This document shows, piece after piece, positions 51,459 to 59,240 of a stretch of 64,000 nucleotides of DNA. The notes below the pieces were generated by a model. It did not search any database, was not told where the DNA came from, and was given only the letters and a program-made list of their open reading frames with translations. Position 1 is the first letter of the stretch. Each line of letters begins with the position of its first letter. The position numbers and the translations under genes are program-made. The stretch is taken from NCBI GenBank assembly GCA_964596165.1, contig CAZQTW010000008.1, positions 62,001 through 126,000 on the forward strand, given 5' to 3'. This DNA comes from CAYUQT01 sp964596165 (GTDB lineage: Bacteria > Planctomycetota > Phycisphaerae > UBA1845 > JAFGLZ01).

Positions 51459-52549
51459 TGCCCGGCGACGCCGGAGAGAAGACGGAAGCCCCAACCCCGC
51501 GCCGGCGCGAAGAGGCGCGCCATGCCGGCCAGATCGCTCACAGCCCGGATCTGCAAGCGGCCGTCGTTCTCCTCGGCGTCATGATCGCCCTGAACTCCCT
51601 CGGCATGCGAATGCTCAGGGACCTTCTCGACGGCATCGGCTTCTTCTTCGGCAACAGTGAACCGGTTCCGCTGACGCCCGGCCAAGTGCAAGGATTGGGG
51701 ATCGCCGCCTTGCGACTCCTGGCGAAGGTCTGCCTGCCCGTGATGCTCATTGCCATGATCCTCGGCGTGATCACGGCCCTGCTTCAGGTCGGTTGGCTCT
51801 TCACGACGAAACCGCTTCAGCCCAAGTGGGAGAAGCTGAATCCGATCGCCGGCGCGTCACGGCTCTTCTCGATCAGGGGCTGGGTTCGATTGGCGATGAG
51901 CATCCTCAAACTGATCGTGGTGGGCACCGTCGCCTATCTGACGATCAAGTCGAAACTCACGCAGATCCTCCACACGATCAACCTCGACCACTGGACCTTG
52001 CTGGGGTTGGCGGCCGAACTTGTCTTCTACCTCGCGATACGAATGGCGCTCGTCCTCTTGATCCTGGCCATCCTGGACTACCTGTGGCAACGGTACCGGC
52101 ACGAGCAGGACCTGAAGATGACCAAGGAAGAGGTCAAGGAAGAGATGCGTCGAATGGAAGGCGATCCGATCGTCAAGCAGCGCCTGCGGCGCGTCCAACA
52201 CCAGCTCGCGGTTCAGCGTATGCGCCACGACGTGCCCAAGGCCGACGTCGTCGTCACCAACCCCACCGAACTGGCGATCGCGATCAAGTACGACGCCGAC
52301 ACGATGACGGCCCCGAAAGTGTTGGCCAAAGGCCAGGGTTACATGGCTGCCCAGATCCGTCAGACTGCCATCCAGCACGGAATCCCCATCGTGGAGCGCA
52401 AACCACTGGCCCAGGCCCTCTACAAGATGGTCGAGGTCGGACAAGAGATCCCGCCGCAGTTCTACAAGGCCGTCGCCGAAATCCTCGCCTACGTCTACGA
52501 ACTCACCGGCAAAGGTCCCAAGGTGCGACGAGTGGCCCAAGCGGTGTAG
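51458..52549 (+). CDS. flhB: Flagellar export switch protein FlhB (NPTE variant)
   Basis: 363 residues. N-terminal GEKTEAPTPRRREEARHAGQIAHSPDL, four membrane segments (about 32-48, 87-112, 140-162, 180-205) and a cytosolic domain whose autocleavage loop reads NPTE (residues 268-271) in place of the usual NPTH. After it come IKYDADTMTAPKVLAKGQGYMAAQIRQTAIQHGIPIVERKPLAQALYK and ELTGK. Cleavage in the family is between Asn and Pro; the effect of Glu for His is uncertain. flhA does not follow. Confidence 0.95.
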   Translation: MPGDAGEKTEAPTPRRREEARHAGQIAHSPDLQAAVVLLGVMIALNSLGMRMLRDLLDGIGFFFGNSEPVPLTPGQVQGLGIAALRLLAKVCLPVMLIAMILGVITALLQVGWLFTTKPLQPKWEKLNPIAGASRLFSIRGWVRLAMSILKLIVVGTVAYLTIKSKLTQILHTINLDHWTLLGLAAELVFYLAIRMALVLLILAILDYLWQRYRHEQDLKMTKEEVKEEMRRMEGDPIVKQRLRRVQHQLAVQRMRHDVPKADVVVTNPTELAIAIKYDADTMTAPKVLAKGQGYMAAQIRQTAIQHGIPIVERKPLAQALYKMVEVGQEIPPQFYKAVAEILAYVYELTGKGPKVRRVAQAV

Positions 52550-52599
52550 CCGGCAGGCCGCAGGACCTCGCTCTGACGCTGCGGCGCAATTCTTCCCCC

Positions 52600-52616
52600 T
52601 CCGTTCGGAAAACGGA
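52600..52616 (+). other. Hairpin with CGGAA loop after flhB
   Basis: TCCGTT/AACGGA 6-bp stem, loop CGGAA, in the spacer between flhB and the ECF sigma gene. It is preceded by CCGCAG/CTGCGG arms (52569-52574 with 52589-52594 approximately). No T-run, so a weak terminator at best. Confidence 0.3.
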
Positions 52617-52653
52617 CCCTCTTCGGCGTCTCAGGGGTAGGATGTGAGGTGCC

Positions 52654-53157
52654 ATGGCATCCATCGAGCCAGTGGAATTGGGTCGTTGGTTCGACCTTTA
52701 CGCGGCGGGGCTGGTGTTGTACGCCCGGCAGTGGCCCATCGCCGGCGATGCCGAAGACGCGGTCCAAGATGTCTTCCTTCGCCTCATGTCGGAGCGGACA
52801 GTTCCGGCGAACCCGAAGGCGTGGCTGTATCGATCGGTTCGCAATGCCGCCATCGGCCGGCTCCGATCGCAACACCGAAGGACGGTTCGAGAACACGCAG
52901 CTTCCGCCAATCGGCCCACATGGTTCGAGCACCGACCAGAGGATCTGATCGACGCGTCCGTCATTCAGGAGGCGCTTGCCGCACTCCCTGTCGAACAGCG
53001 GGAGGTCGTCGTCCTTCGGATCTGGTGCGAAATGACACTTGAAGAGATCGCCGAGATCGTCGGTCAACCGGTCTCAACCCTGTTCAGTCGATACAAGGCC
53101 GGCCTGGCGGCGATCAGACGAAGACTGGAGGCGTCATGTCGGACGAACGATACCTGA
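52654..53157 (+). CDS. ECF-type RNA polymerase sigma factor
   Basis: 167 residues. Region 2: WFDLYAAGLVLYARQWPIAGDAEDAVQDVFLRLMSERTVPANPKAWLYRSVRNAAIGRLRSQ. Region 4: ALPVEQREVVVLRIWCEMTLEEIAEIVGQPVSTLFSRYKAGLAAIRRRLE. AGGTG precedes the ATG. Its last 22 bases overlap the next gene, and it begins 104 bases after flhB. The gene order sigma, membrane protein, exported protein marks a self-contained ECF module of planctomycete type. Confidence 0.93.
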   Translation: MASIEPVELGRWFDLYAAGLVLYARQWPIAGDAEDAVQDVFLRLMSERTVPANPKAWLYRSVRNAAIGRLRSQHRRTVREHAASANRPTWFEHRPEDLIDASVIQEALAALPVEQREVVVLRIWCEMTLEEIAEIVGQPVSTLFSRYKAGLAAIRRRLEASCRTNDT

Positions 53158-53654
53158 CGTCGGCGGAATCCGAGCTGGAATCGGCTTTGCGTGGCCTGCG
53201 ACCGGCCGGAGCGTCCATTGAGCGCGATCAATTCATGTTCCGTGCGGGCCAAGCTTCAGCAACACGTCGTGGGCGTCTCTGGCAGGGGGCGACGGCCGCC
53301 TTGGCCATCGCCCTGGCCGCATCGTTCCTCGTGCGACCGTCGCCTAAGGAGGTCGAACGTATCGTGTATGTGCCCCAACAGCCCCCGTCCTCGACGGATC
53401 GACGTCCGGCAAATGTGGAGCCGTTCAACAGTAGAGGTTCCTTGACGCCGTTCGATGGCAGCTACCTCAGGTTGCGAAACGCGGTCCTGGCGCACGGGTT
53501 GGATGCCCTATCCGCATTCGGTCCTCCTGCCGGCCCATTCAGTACCTCATCAAGGTCGCCTGACGAGAGCGCTCCGGACACCACGCGGCAAGCGCCCGAC
53601 TGGCGCATTCGTCCGGGCAACCGACTCCCAACTGACATAGGAGAACAGCTATGA
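53136..53654 (+). CDS. Small membrane protein, probable anti-sigma partner
   Basis: 172 residues. N-terminal helix ESELESALRGLRPAGASIERDQFMFRAGQAS, a pattern recurrent in planctomycete proteins encoded next to ECF sigma genes, a transmembrane helix (about 50-68, ATAALAIALAASFLV) and a disordered Pro/Ser-rich extracytoplasmic part. Overlaps the sigma gene by 22 bases and the next gene by four (ATGA), so all three are translationally coupled. No zinc-finger motif. The anti-sigma role is inferred from context. Confidence 0.65.
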   Translation: MSDERYLTSAESELESALRGLRPAGASIERDQFMFRAGQASATRRGRLWQGATAALAIALAASFLVRPSPKEVERIVYVPQQPPSSTDRRPANVEPFNSRGSLTPFDGSYLRLRNAVLAHGLDALSAFGPPAGPFSTSSRSPDESAPDTTRQAPDWRIRPGNRLPTDIGEQL

Positions 53655-55048
53655 AACGCGCATTCTTGTGCATCACCACCATTCTCGGAGCCACGGCGGT
53701 ATCTGCGGCCGAACAGACCGCTTCGCAGCAGGCCGAGGGTCCCCGTGTAATCCAACTGTCATTAAGACCCGCCCCCGAGCCCCGACCGGTGTTGAAGCAT
53801 CTTCTGCTGCCCGATGTGCTCGACCGGACCCCTGGAAACGCGGCCGTGCTCTATCTGAATGCCGGTCTGTCAATGCCTGAGAGCGGTCCGGACAACCTCA
53901 GTGAAAAGTTCTATGGTTGGACGACCACGCCACTCAAGGATCTCCCCCGCGAAGAGATTCGCCGAGCATTGGATAAGTGCGCCGGATCGTTTCGGCAACT
54001 TAGACTGGCCGCATTTCGAGAGCAATGCGACTGGGATCTGCCCATACGCGATGAAGGGTTTAGTCTTCTCCTGCCGCATCTCTCCAAGGTTCGCGCCCTC
54101 GCCAGGGCCTTGACCGTCAGAATCCGACTGAACCTGACCGAGCAACGTTCCGACACCGTAATCCAGGACCTCCAGATCGGTTTCGCGATGGCCGAGCACG
54201 TCGCTGCTTCGCCACTGCTGATATCGTCGTTGGTGGGGACCGCAATCGCCGTTATGATGACGGATCAGGTGGAGGCACTTGTCGGGAGTCCCCGCTGCCC
54301 GAACCTCTACTGGGCCTTGACGCAACTTCCCAATCCCTTCATCGATCTGCGCAAGTCCATTGAGATCGAGAGATCATCGCTGCTCCTACAGTTGTCTGAA
54401 TGTCGAGACCCCAGGAACGTCAGACGCACGCCCGAGCAATGGGATCAACTGTTTCTTGATGGGGCCGGCATCCTCGACCTAACCGCCAAGAACGAGGCAG
54501 AGAGAAAGAAGCTGATTGCAGATACCGTGGCCAGGGTCCTCCCGGAGGCCAGACGTTACGTGCTTGCCCAGGGGATGACAGCTAAGGACGTTGACGCCAT
54601 GCCGGACAAACAGGTGCTCCTGATCTACTGGATGGACCACTACAACATCCATAAGGACGAATTCTTCAAGTGGTTCGCCGTGCCGTATTGGCAGGCCTGT
54701 GAAGGGTTCCAGCGGGCTGAGAAATCACGGCCGCAAGATGATTCCGCAATTCTCTCAAATACGCTCTTGCCGGCCCTCAGCCGGATCTATGCCCAAACGA
54801 CTTCTCTCGACCGACGCATTGCCGGGCTTCGGTGCGTCGAGGCTATCCGTCTGTACGCGGCCGGCCATGACGGCAAGCTGCCGGCCTCGCTGAACGATAT
54901 CACAGAGGTGCCCATTCCCTTGGATCCGATTACGGGCAAGGCCTTCCAGTACAGACTCGAGGGCGACAAGGCCGTGTTGGAATGGTCTCCGCCGCCGGGC
55001 CTGCAACCCTCACACGGACGGCGATACGAATTGACCATCTCGAAGTAG
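53651..55048 (+). CDS. Secreted protein of unknown function in ECF module
   Basis: 465 residues with a signal peptide (RAFLCITTILGATAVSAAE). Mostly helical, with no catalytic motif recognised. The last 80 residues, SLDRRIAGLRCVEAIRLYAAGHDGKLPASLNDITEVPIPLDPITGKAFQYRLEGD, match a tail common in planctomycete exported proteins, where a helix is followed by LPxxLxxLxxxPxPxDPxTGxPFxY and resembles the end of pseudopilin-like domains. The start overlaps the upstream stop. Possibly the signal-sensing or target protein of the sigma/anti-sigma pair. Confidence 0.7.
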   Translation: MKRAFLCITTILGATAVSAAEQTASQQAEGPRVIQLSLRPAPEPRPVLKHLLLPDVLDRTPGNAAVLYLNAGLSMPESGPDNLSEKFYGWTTTPLKDLPREEIRRALDKCAGSFRQLRLAAFREQCDWDLPIRDEGFSLLLPHLSKVRALARALTVRIRLNLTEQRSDTVIQDLQIGFAMAEHVAASPLLISSLVGTAIAVMMTDQVEALVGSPRCPNLYWALTQLPNPFIDLRKSIEIERSSLLLQLSECRDPRNVRRTPEQWDQLFLDGAGILDLTAKNEAERKKLIADTVARVLPEARRYVLAQGMTAKDVDAMPDKQVLLIYWMDHYNIHKDEFFKWFAVPYWQACEGFQRAEKSRPQDDSAILSNTLLPALSRIYAQTTSLDRRIAGLRCVEAIRLYAAGHDGKLPASLNDITEVPIPLDPITGKAFQYRLEGDKAVLEWSPPPGLQPSHGRRYELTISK

Positions 55049-55076
55049 CCACCGTCGAGACATGACACGAAACAAA

Positions 55077-55109
55077 GAGGGGTGCATCTGCGTGTCGGAT
55101 GCACCCCTC
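55077..55109 (-). terminator. Strong hairpin terminator between convergent genes
   Basis: GAGGGGTGCATC (55077-55088) and GATGCACCCCTC (55098-55109) form a perfect 12-bp stem with a 9-base loop. On the minus strand TTTGTTTCG follows, making it a good terminator for the gene at 55145-55501; it may also stop plus-strand transcription. Confidence 0.85.
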
Positions 55110-55144
55110 GCGGGCCATGTGTTTCGGCCAGGCTGATGGAGGAT

Positions 55145-55501
55145 CTATTCCCAGGAATCGCTGAAGTAGGTCCCGCTGCTGTAGTAGCTGTCGCGGGGCT
55201 CGTAAGACCAGGTGCGAAGCGTCGTCCGGCTGCTGTAGCGCACGTCATCATCATCGTCGACGTCGAACCATGGGCTGACCGTCGTGGTGTAACTGCTTCG
55301 ATAGGAAACTTCGCGATAGCTCGACGAGTGATAGGGCCGGTAGCTGTAGTACGAGTAGGACCAGGACGACGGAGTCGAAACGTAGACGTCATCGCCGTCG
55401 CTTACCCATACAAACGTGTCCGCCTTCGCCGATCCCGCCAAACCCGCCACCAAGACCACCGCCGCCAAACCACCCAGAACGATTCGCTTCGCGTCACGCA
55501 T
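55145..55501 (-). CDS. Small secreted Tyr/Ser-rich protein
   Basis: 118 residues from ATG 55501, set by AAGGAG seven bases upstream. A clear signal peptide (RIVLGGLAAVVLVAGLAGSAKA, cleaved before DTF) precedes a mature part of about 90 residues that is roughly one third Tyr and Ser, with SWSYSYYSYRPYHSSSYREV and a run of five Asp. The composition suggests a surface or matrix protein, perhaps adhesive or cross-linked through tyrosines. No homologous family recognised. Followed by a strong terminator. Confidence 0.75.
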   Translation of the reverse strand: MRDAKRIVLGGLAAVVLVAGLAGSAKADTFVWVSDGDDVYVSTPSSWSYSYYSYRPYHSSSYREVSYRSSYTTTVSPWFDVDDDDDVRYSSRTTLRTWSYEPRDSYYSSGTYFSDSWE

Positions 55502-56023
55502 TTCAGTGCTCCTTCGTTTACTCTTGTTTATTCCTTTCAGCAGCCTCAACTGACCGCTTCATGATGATGGACAGCCCAAGGAGCTTCCGCGTTAGTCAGA
55601 CGGACAACAATTCGTGTCGGAATTTCGCTCTTTCTGAGCGCAAAGGCGGTCTTGGTTCATAAGCATCTGATAATAAACATTTTACATCTATGCGTCCTGG
55701 AGAGGCCAATGTGGAAGATCGTGTGCCTTTTCGCGGTCGGACACAATACGCCGCTGAGAGTCGCCGCCCAGAGAATGACGGGCCTTTCACCGAGCCGGGC
55801 GGTCCTCGGCTCCGATCAAGCATCCCGGAGTCTCAGTCCGTCATTTGTGGCCGTTGGTGTCTGCTCCGAAAAATGCGTTGTGGTGCGGGCATCCTGCCCG
55901 CCGCGGCGGCCACGATGGCCGCACCCCGTTTTCCACATCCTCTAGGGGTGGGCCGAAGGCCCATGACCAACTGCTTCGAAGTCCGGCTTGTGTCAACGGG
56001 GCATCCAATTGGCCAAAGAAACA

Positions 56024-56054
56024 AAAGGGGGGCGGGCGAAACCCACCCCCCTTT
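56024..56054 (-). terminator. Rho-independent terminator of the oxidoreductase gene
   Basis: AAAGGGGGG/CCCCCCTTT plus inner GGG/CCC with one mismatch and a CGAAA loop; on the minus strand TTTTGTTTCTTTGG follows. Lies 139 bases after the stop of the minus-strand gene. Confidence 0.75.
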
Positions 56055-56082
56055 CAACCGCTTCCTCAATGATCCTGACAGG

Positions 56083-56170
56083 CGAATTCTGCCCGCTTCT
56101 CCTGACTTCTGAATTCTGCCCGCCACGAGACAGCCATGGCCGTGCCAGGGGATTCTCAATTCAGAATCCC
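56083..56170. repeat. ATTCTGAATTC-type repeat, copy 3
   Basis: Contains GAATTCTGCCCGC twice (near 56092 and 56111) and an inverted ATTCTCAATTCAGAAT at about 56153-56168. Same unit as the repeats at 4437 and 8365. Confidence 0.5.
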
Positions 56171-56192
56171 GGTTAGGGCATAATCCCAAACC

Positions 56193-57521
56193 CTACAGCT
56201 TCCACGGCGCCCGCATCTGCGGCGTCAGCATCTTCATCACCTCTTTGTCGGGGCTCTTCTCTCTCTTGGGGTCCCATTTGAACGATCGACCGAGGATCAT
56301 GGCGATGTTGTTCAGGTGACAGATCGTTGCCGTGCGGTGCCCGATCTCGGCCGTGGCGAACGGCTGCCTGTTTTTCCGGATGGCGTCGAGGAAGTTTTGC
56401 CGGTGGCCGGTCGTTCGGCCCAGGTGGATCTTCTGATCCGGCCACGTCGTTTCGTCAAGCAGCGAAGCGGGTTCCGCCTCGAGCTTAGCCCCGTGGACAT
56501 GAATGAAGATCCAGCCTTCGGTCCCCTCGAACTTCAACCCTCGCGGTCCCTGGGACGTGCCGATCATCGTCACCCCGTTGGCATACTTGTTTTCAAAGGA
56601 GTAGTCCCAGAAGACGTTGAACAGACCCTTCGTGTAACGTACTCCCTTGGCGGTGAATTCGACGGGCCCGGTATCGTCGGTGCCCATGCCGAGCTGCCCG
56701 AGGTCGATCACGTGGGCGCCGCGGTCGGTCATCTCGCCGCCGCCGTAGTTCAGGTTGAACCGCCAGTAAAAGTGGCAGCGTTTCTCGGTGTAGTAGACCT
56801 TGGGAGTATGCCCGAGCCAGAAGTCATAGTCGAAGCCCTCGGGCACCGGCATTTCCGGAAACTCCTTTTGGGCCATCTCGCGGACTTCCTTGTGGTGCTT
56901 ATCGTCACAGGGCAGGTTGATGTGAACCCTCTTGAGCTGCCCGATCCGGCCGTTGCGGACGATCTCGCACGCAAACCGGGCGTTCGAGCCCGATCGTTCG
57001 TGGCTGCCGCACTGAAGGACGACCTTGTTCCTCTTGACCGCGTCGCAGATCGCGCGGCCTTCACCCACCGAGTTCGCCAGCGGCTTCTCGCAGTAGATGT
57101 GTTTCTTGGCATTCGCCGCCGCGATCGACGCCAACGCGTGCCAGTGGTCGGGCGTGCCGACGATGACCGCGTCGATGTCCTTGATCGCCAGCAGCTCCCG
57201 GAAGTCCTTGAACGTCTTGCAGTCCTGGTTGTTGTACTTCTTGTTGACCTCGCCGCGGGCCTCTTCCGCGTGCTTCTTGTCCACGTCGCAGACCGCCACC
57301 ATCTGCACACCGGCATGGTCCATGAACGACCGCATGTTCGCCCGACCCATCCCGCCGGTCCCGATCGTGCCCATCACAATCCGGCTGTTGGCAGCCGTCC
57401 CGCCGTCCTTGCCGAGTGCCGACGACCGCACGAAGTAGGGGAAGCTGACTACCCCCACCGACAACGATGCGGACTGCCTCAGAAACCGTCTGCGTGTTGA
57501 TCTCTTTGCTGACATCGTCAT
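56193..57521 (-). CDS. Tat-exported Gfo/Idh/MocA family oxidoreductase
   Basis: 442 residues from ATG 57521 (GAGGAG four to five bases upstream). A twin-arginine signal, STRRRFLRQSASLSVGVVSF, starts the protein. Rossmann domain with GTIGTGGMGRANM, VAVCDVD, DAVIVGTPDHWHALASIAAANAKKHIYCEKPLANS, the conserved EKP lysine, then the alpha/beta substrate domain (FDYDFWLGHTPKVYYTEKRCHFYWRFNLNYGGGEMTDRGAHVIDLGQ). NAD(P)-dependent sugar or inositol oxidoreductase type; substrate unknown. Folded export with cofactor is typical of planctomycete members. Confidence 0.9.
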   Translation of the reverse strand: MTMSAKRSTRRRFLRQSASLSVGVVSFPYFVRSSALGKDGGTAANSRIVMGTIGTGGMGRANMRSFMDHAGVQMVAVCDVDKKHAEEARGEVNKKYNNQDCKTFKDFRELLAIKDIDAVIVGTPDHWHALASIAAANAKKHIYCEKPLANSVGEGRAICDAVKRNKVVLQCGSHERSGSNARFACEIVRNGRIGQLKRVHINLPCDDKHHKEVREMAQKEFPEMPVPEGFDYDFWLGHTPKVYYTEKRCHFYWRFNLNYGGGEMTDRGAHVIDLGQLGMGTDDTGPVEFTAKGVRYTKGLFNVFWDYSFENKYANGVTMIGTSQGPRGLKFEGTEGWIFIHVHGAKLEAEPASLLDETTWPDQKIHLGRTTGHRQNFLDAIRKNRQPFATAEIGHRTATICHLNNIAMILGRSFKWDPKREKSPDKEVMKMLTPQMRAPWKL

Positions 57522-57865
57522 TTCACTCCTCGCTGATCTTTGGGGGTTCAAGGTCCGGCCACACGAGTGACACGGTCCCGTACCATACGCAGTTGACCGG
57601 TGCACGGATACCCACCCTGGATTGGCGCACCTTTGCGGAACGACCCTTACTTTCAACCAACGCCGCAACTTTGTCAATGATAGTTGAAGTTGCACCTGGC
57701 CTATGTTTCTGGCCCGACATATAATGAGTCATAGGAGGTCGTGAATTCACATCAGAACGGGATAAGTCGTCCGGTCGGAGCACCCTCCGGAGGTGTCCAG
57801 GCCGGACGAGATTCCGGCGGCTGGCAGAGGGATGTGCCTATCACATCCGACCGAGGGACGCGTAT
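57522..57865. other. Divergent region, oxidoreductase / pseudopilin gene
   Basis: 344 bases. A TATAAT at 57720-57725 without a good -35 may be the plus-strand promoter; GGAGG with GTG at 57741 follows, but the frame is not the pseudopilin's and has no recognisable product. Otherwise nothing seen. Confidence 0.45.
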
Positions 57866-58966
57866 ATGCAACCTACTCGGGGGTTGGTGGAACCGACGGC
57901 TACGGCGGGCCTTCGTTTCGGGAAGCGCGGCGATCAACGCGGAAGGGGCTTTACGCTCATTGAGTTGTTGGTCGTCGTCGCCATCATTGCCCTGCTTATC
58001 TCGATTCTGTTACCCTCGCTGAGCAAAGCCAGGGCCCAGGCCCGAACCACGCTTTGCTTCTCGAGAATGTCGCAACTGTTCAAGGCGATGAATCTCTATG
58101 CCGAAGACTTCGGCGAGGTACCGCCGTTCATGGGTCGGGGATGGGAAGACGCGGATGATCCGTGGCAAGACCCGACTGAATGGCCCAGAGAGTCGGGGAT
58201 TACTGTCCGACAATGGAAGTACTTCGAAGACTGGCTGATGCCCGACATGCCGGACTACTGGGCAACGCCACAATCCGCATGGCCGGCCAAAGCCCAGATC
58301 CGCAACGGCTCGTTGTTCAAGTACGCCCGCTTTGAGGCTTTATATCGTTGTCCGGAATTTGAACGCGTAAGCGATTCGCGCAAGTCACAGAATGTCTTCA
58401 ACTATACCCGAACGCTTCTCGGGCGAAAATGGTATCACCGCGGCGATCCCGAGGGGAGCGAAGGCTCGCCCTTGTTCTTCGGGAATTGGGCCGGGGCTGC
58501 CGGCCCGATCGTCAAGCTATCGCAGGTCTACGCTCCCAGCGGACTGGAGATCTTCTTCGACGAGCGCTGGGATCGGCACTGTGCTGCGCCGGCCGAGAAA
58601 CTCATTCCGCCGGTTACCGCGGGTGAAGGCGTCCTGAAGGACCTATTGGTCGGACAGTGGATGGTGATCGATCCGGTGTGCGGGATCATCGGAGACGAAG
58701 TCGGCCAGTATCACGGCCAACCCATGCCCAACCCCTTTGCGCCTGATGCGTTTGGTGTTCCTAAGGTCCAGAGGGGCAGCACAGTGTATTACGACGGGCA
58801 CGTCGAGTTGATCATCGATCCCTTGCCGGATCGCCGATGCGATCTTTCAATCGGCATCCCGGAAGCGATTGCCATGGGGACCGGGTGGATTGAGTGGGTG
58901 AAGGGACACGTCCTTGCACAACGGGGGCCCACGGAAGTCATCGTCGTCTCTCCGCTGGGCGGGTAA
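57866..58966 (+). CDS. Prepilin-type N-terminal cleavage/methylation protein
   Basis: 366 residues. A basic leader (FGKRGDQRGRG) is cut at Gly28/Phe29 by prepilin peptidase to give FTLIELLVVVAIIALLISILLPSLSKAR, a class III signal helix with the Glu at +5. The mature globular part is a type II pseudopilin-like exported domain ending with GSTVYYDGHVELI, the DGH element common in planctomycete members of this class. GAGGGA lies seven bases before the ATG. Such proteins are very numerous in Phycisphaerae; role unknown. Confidence 0.88.
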   Translation: MQPTRGLVEPTATAGLRFGKRGDQRGRGFTLIELLVVVAIIALLISILLPSLSKARAQARTTLCFSRMSQLFKAMNLYAEDFGEVPPFMGRGWEDADDPWQDPTEWPRESGITVRQWKYFEDWLMPDMPDYWATPQSAWPAKAQIRNGSLFKYARFEALYRCPEFERVSDSRKSQNVFNYTRTLLGRKWYHRGDPEGSEGSPLFFGNWAGAAGPIVKLSQVYAPSGLEIFFDERWDRHCAAPAEKLIPPVTAGEGVLKDLLVGQWMVIDPVCGIIGDEVGQYHGQPMPNPFAPDAFGVPKVQRGSTVYYDGHVELIIDPLPDRRCDLSIGIPEAIAMGTGWIEWVKGHVLAQRGPTEVIVVSPLGG

Positions 58967-59240
58967 GAACGCGGAGTTGCCATCGCAGTCGCGACCGGAA
59001 CCCGGGACAACGTTGACTCGCTCAAGCGTGCCGAGCAACAAACGGATCCCAGCCCTCATGACCCCCGCCGCCGCCGACGCCAATTCATGCGCCACGACCT
59101 GGATCCACAAGGGATCAGGTTACTAATACAGGCGACCGCCTGCCGCGTCTTACCGTGAGTGATCTCTCTCCCTCTTGTTGGACGATCGCCCTATGGAGAA
59201 GTACTATTCCCCCTTCTCGTTCTATTGGAGGTTTCGACCT

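Larger units (their letters stand above)
55502..56192. other. Long intergenic region with repeat sequence
   Basis: 691 bases with no credible gene. It has a GC-rich stretch near 55880-55925 made of short inverted units (GCGGGCATCCTGCCCGCCGC), a terminator at 56024-56054 and ATTCTGAATTC-type repeats at 56083-56170. The open frames in it translate to repeat-like peptides such as PAAAATMAAP. Confidence 0.55.

Noticed and set aside
55690..56112. 140-codon frame in the 55.5-56.2 kb gap
   Set aside because: It translates repeat-like GC palindromes and the terminator hairpin; not a believable protein.
57741..58022. GTG frame right after GGAGG downstream of a TATAAT
   Set aside because: The frame differs from the pseudopilin gene and its product has no recognisable feature; the ribosome site is probably fortuitous.
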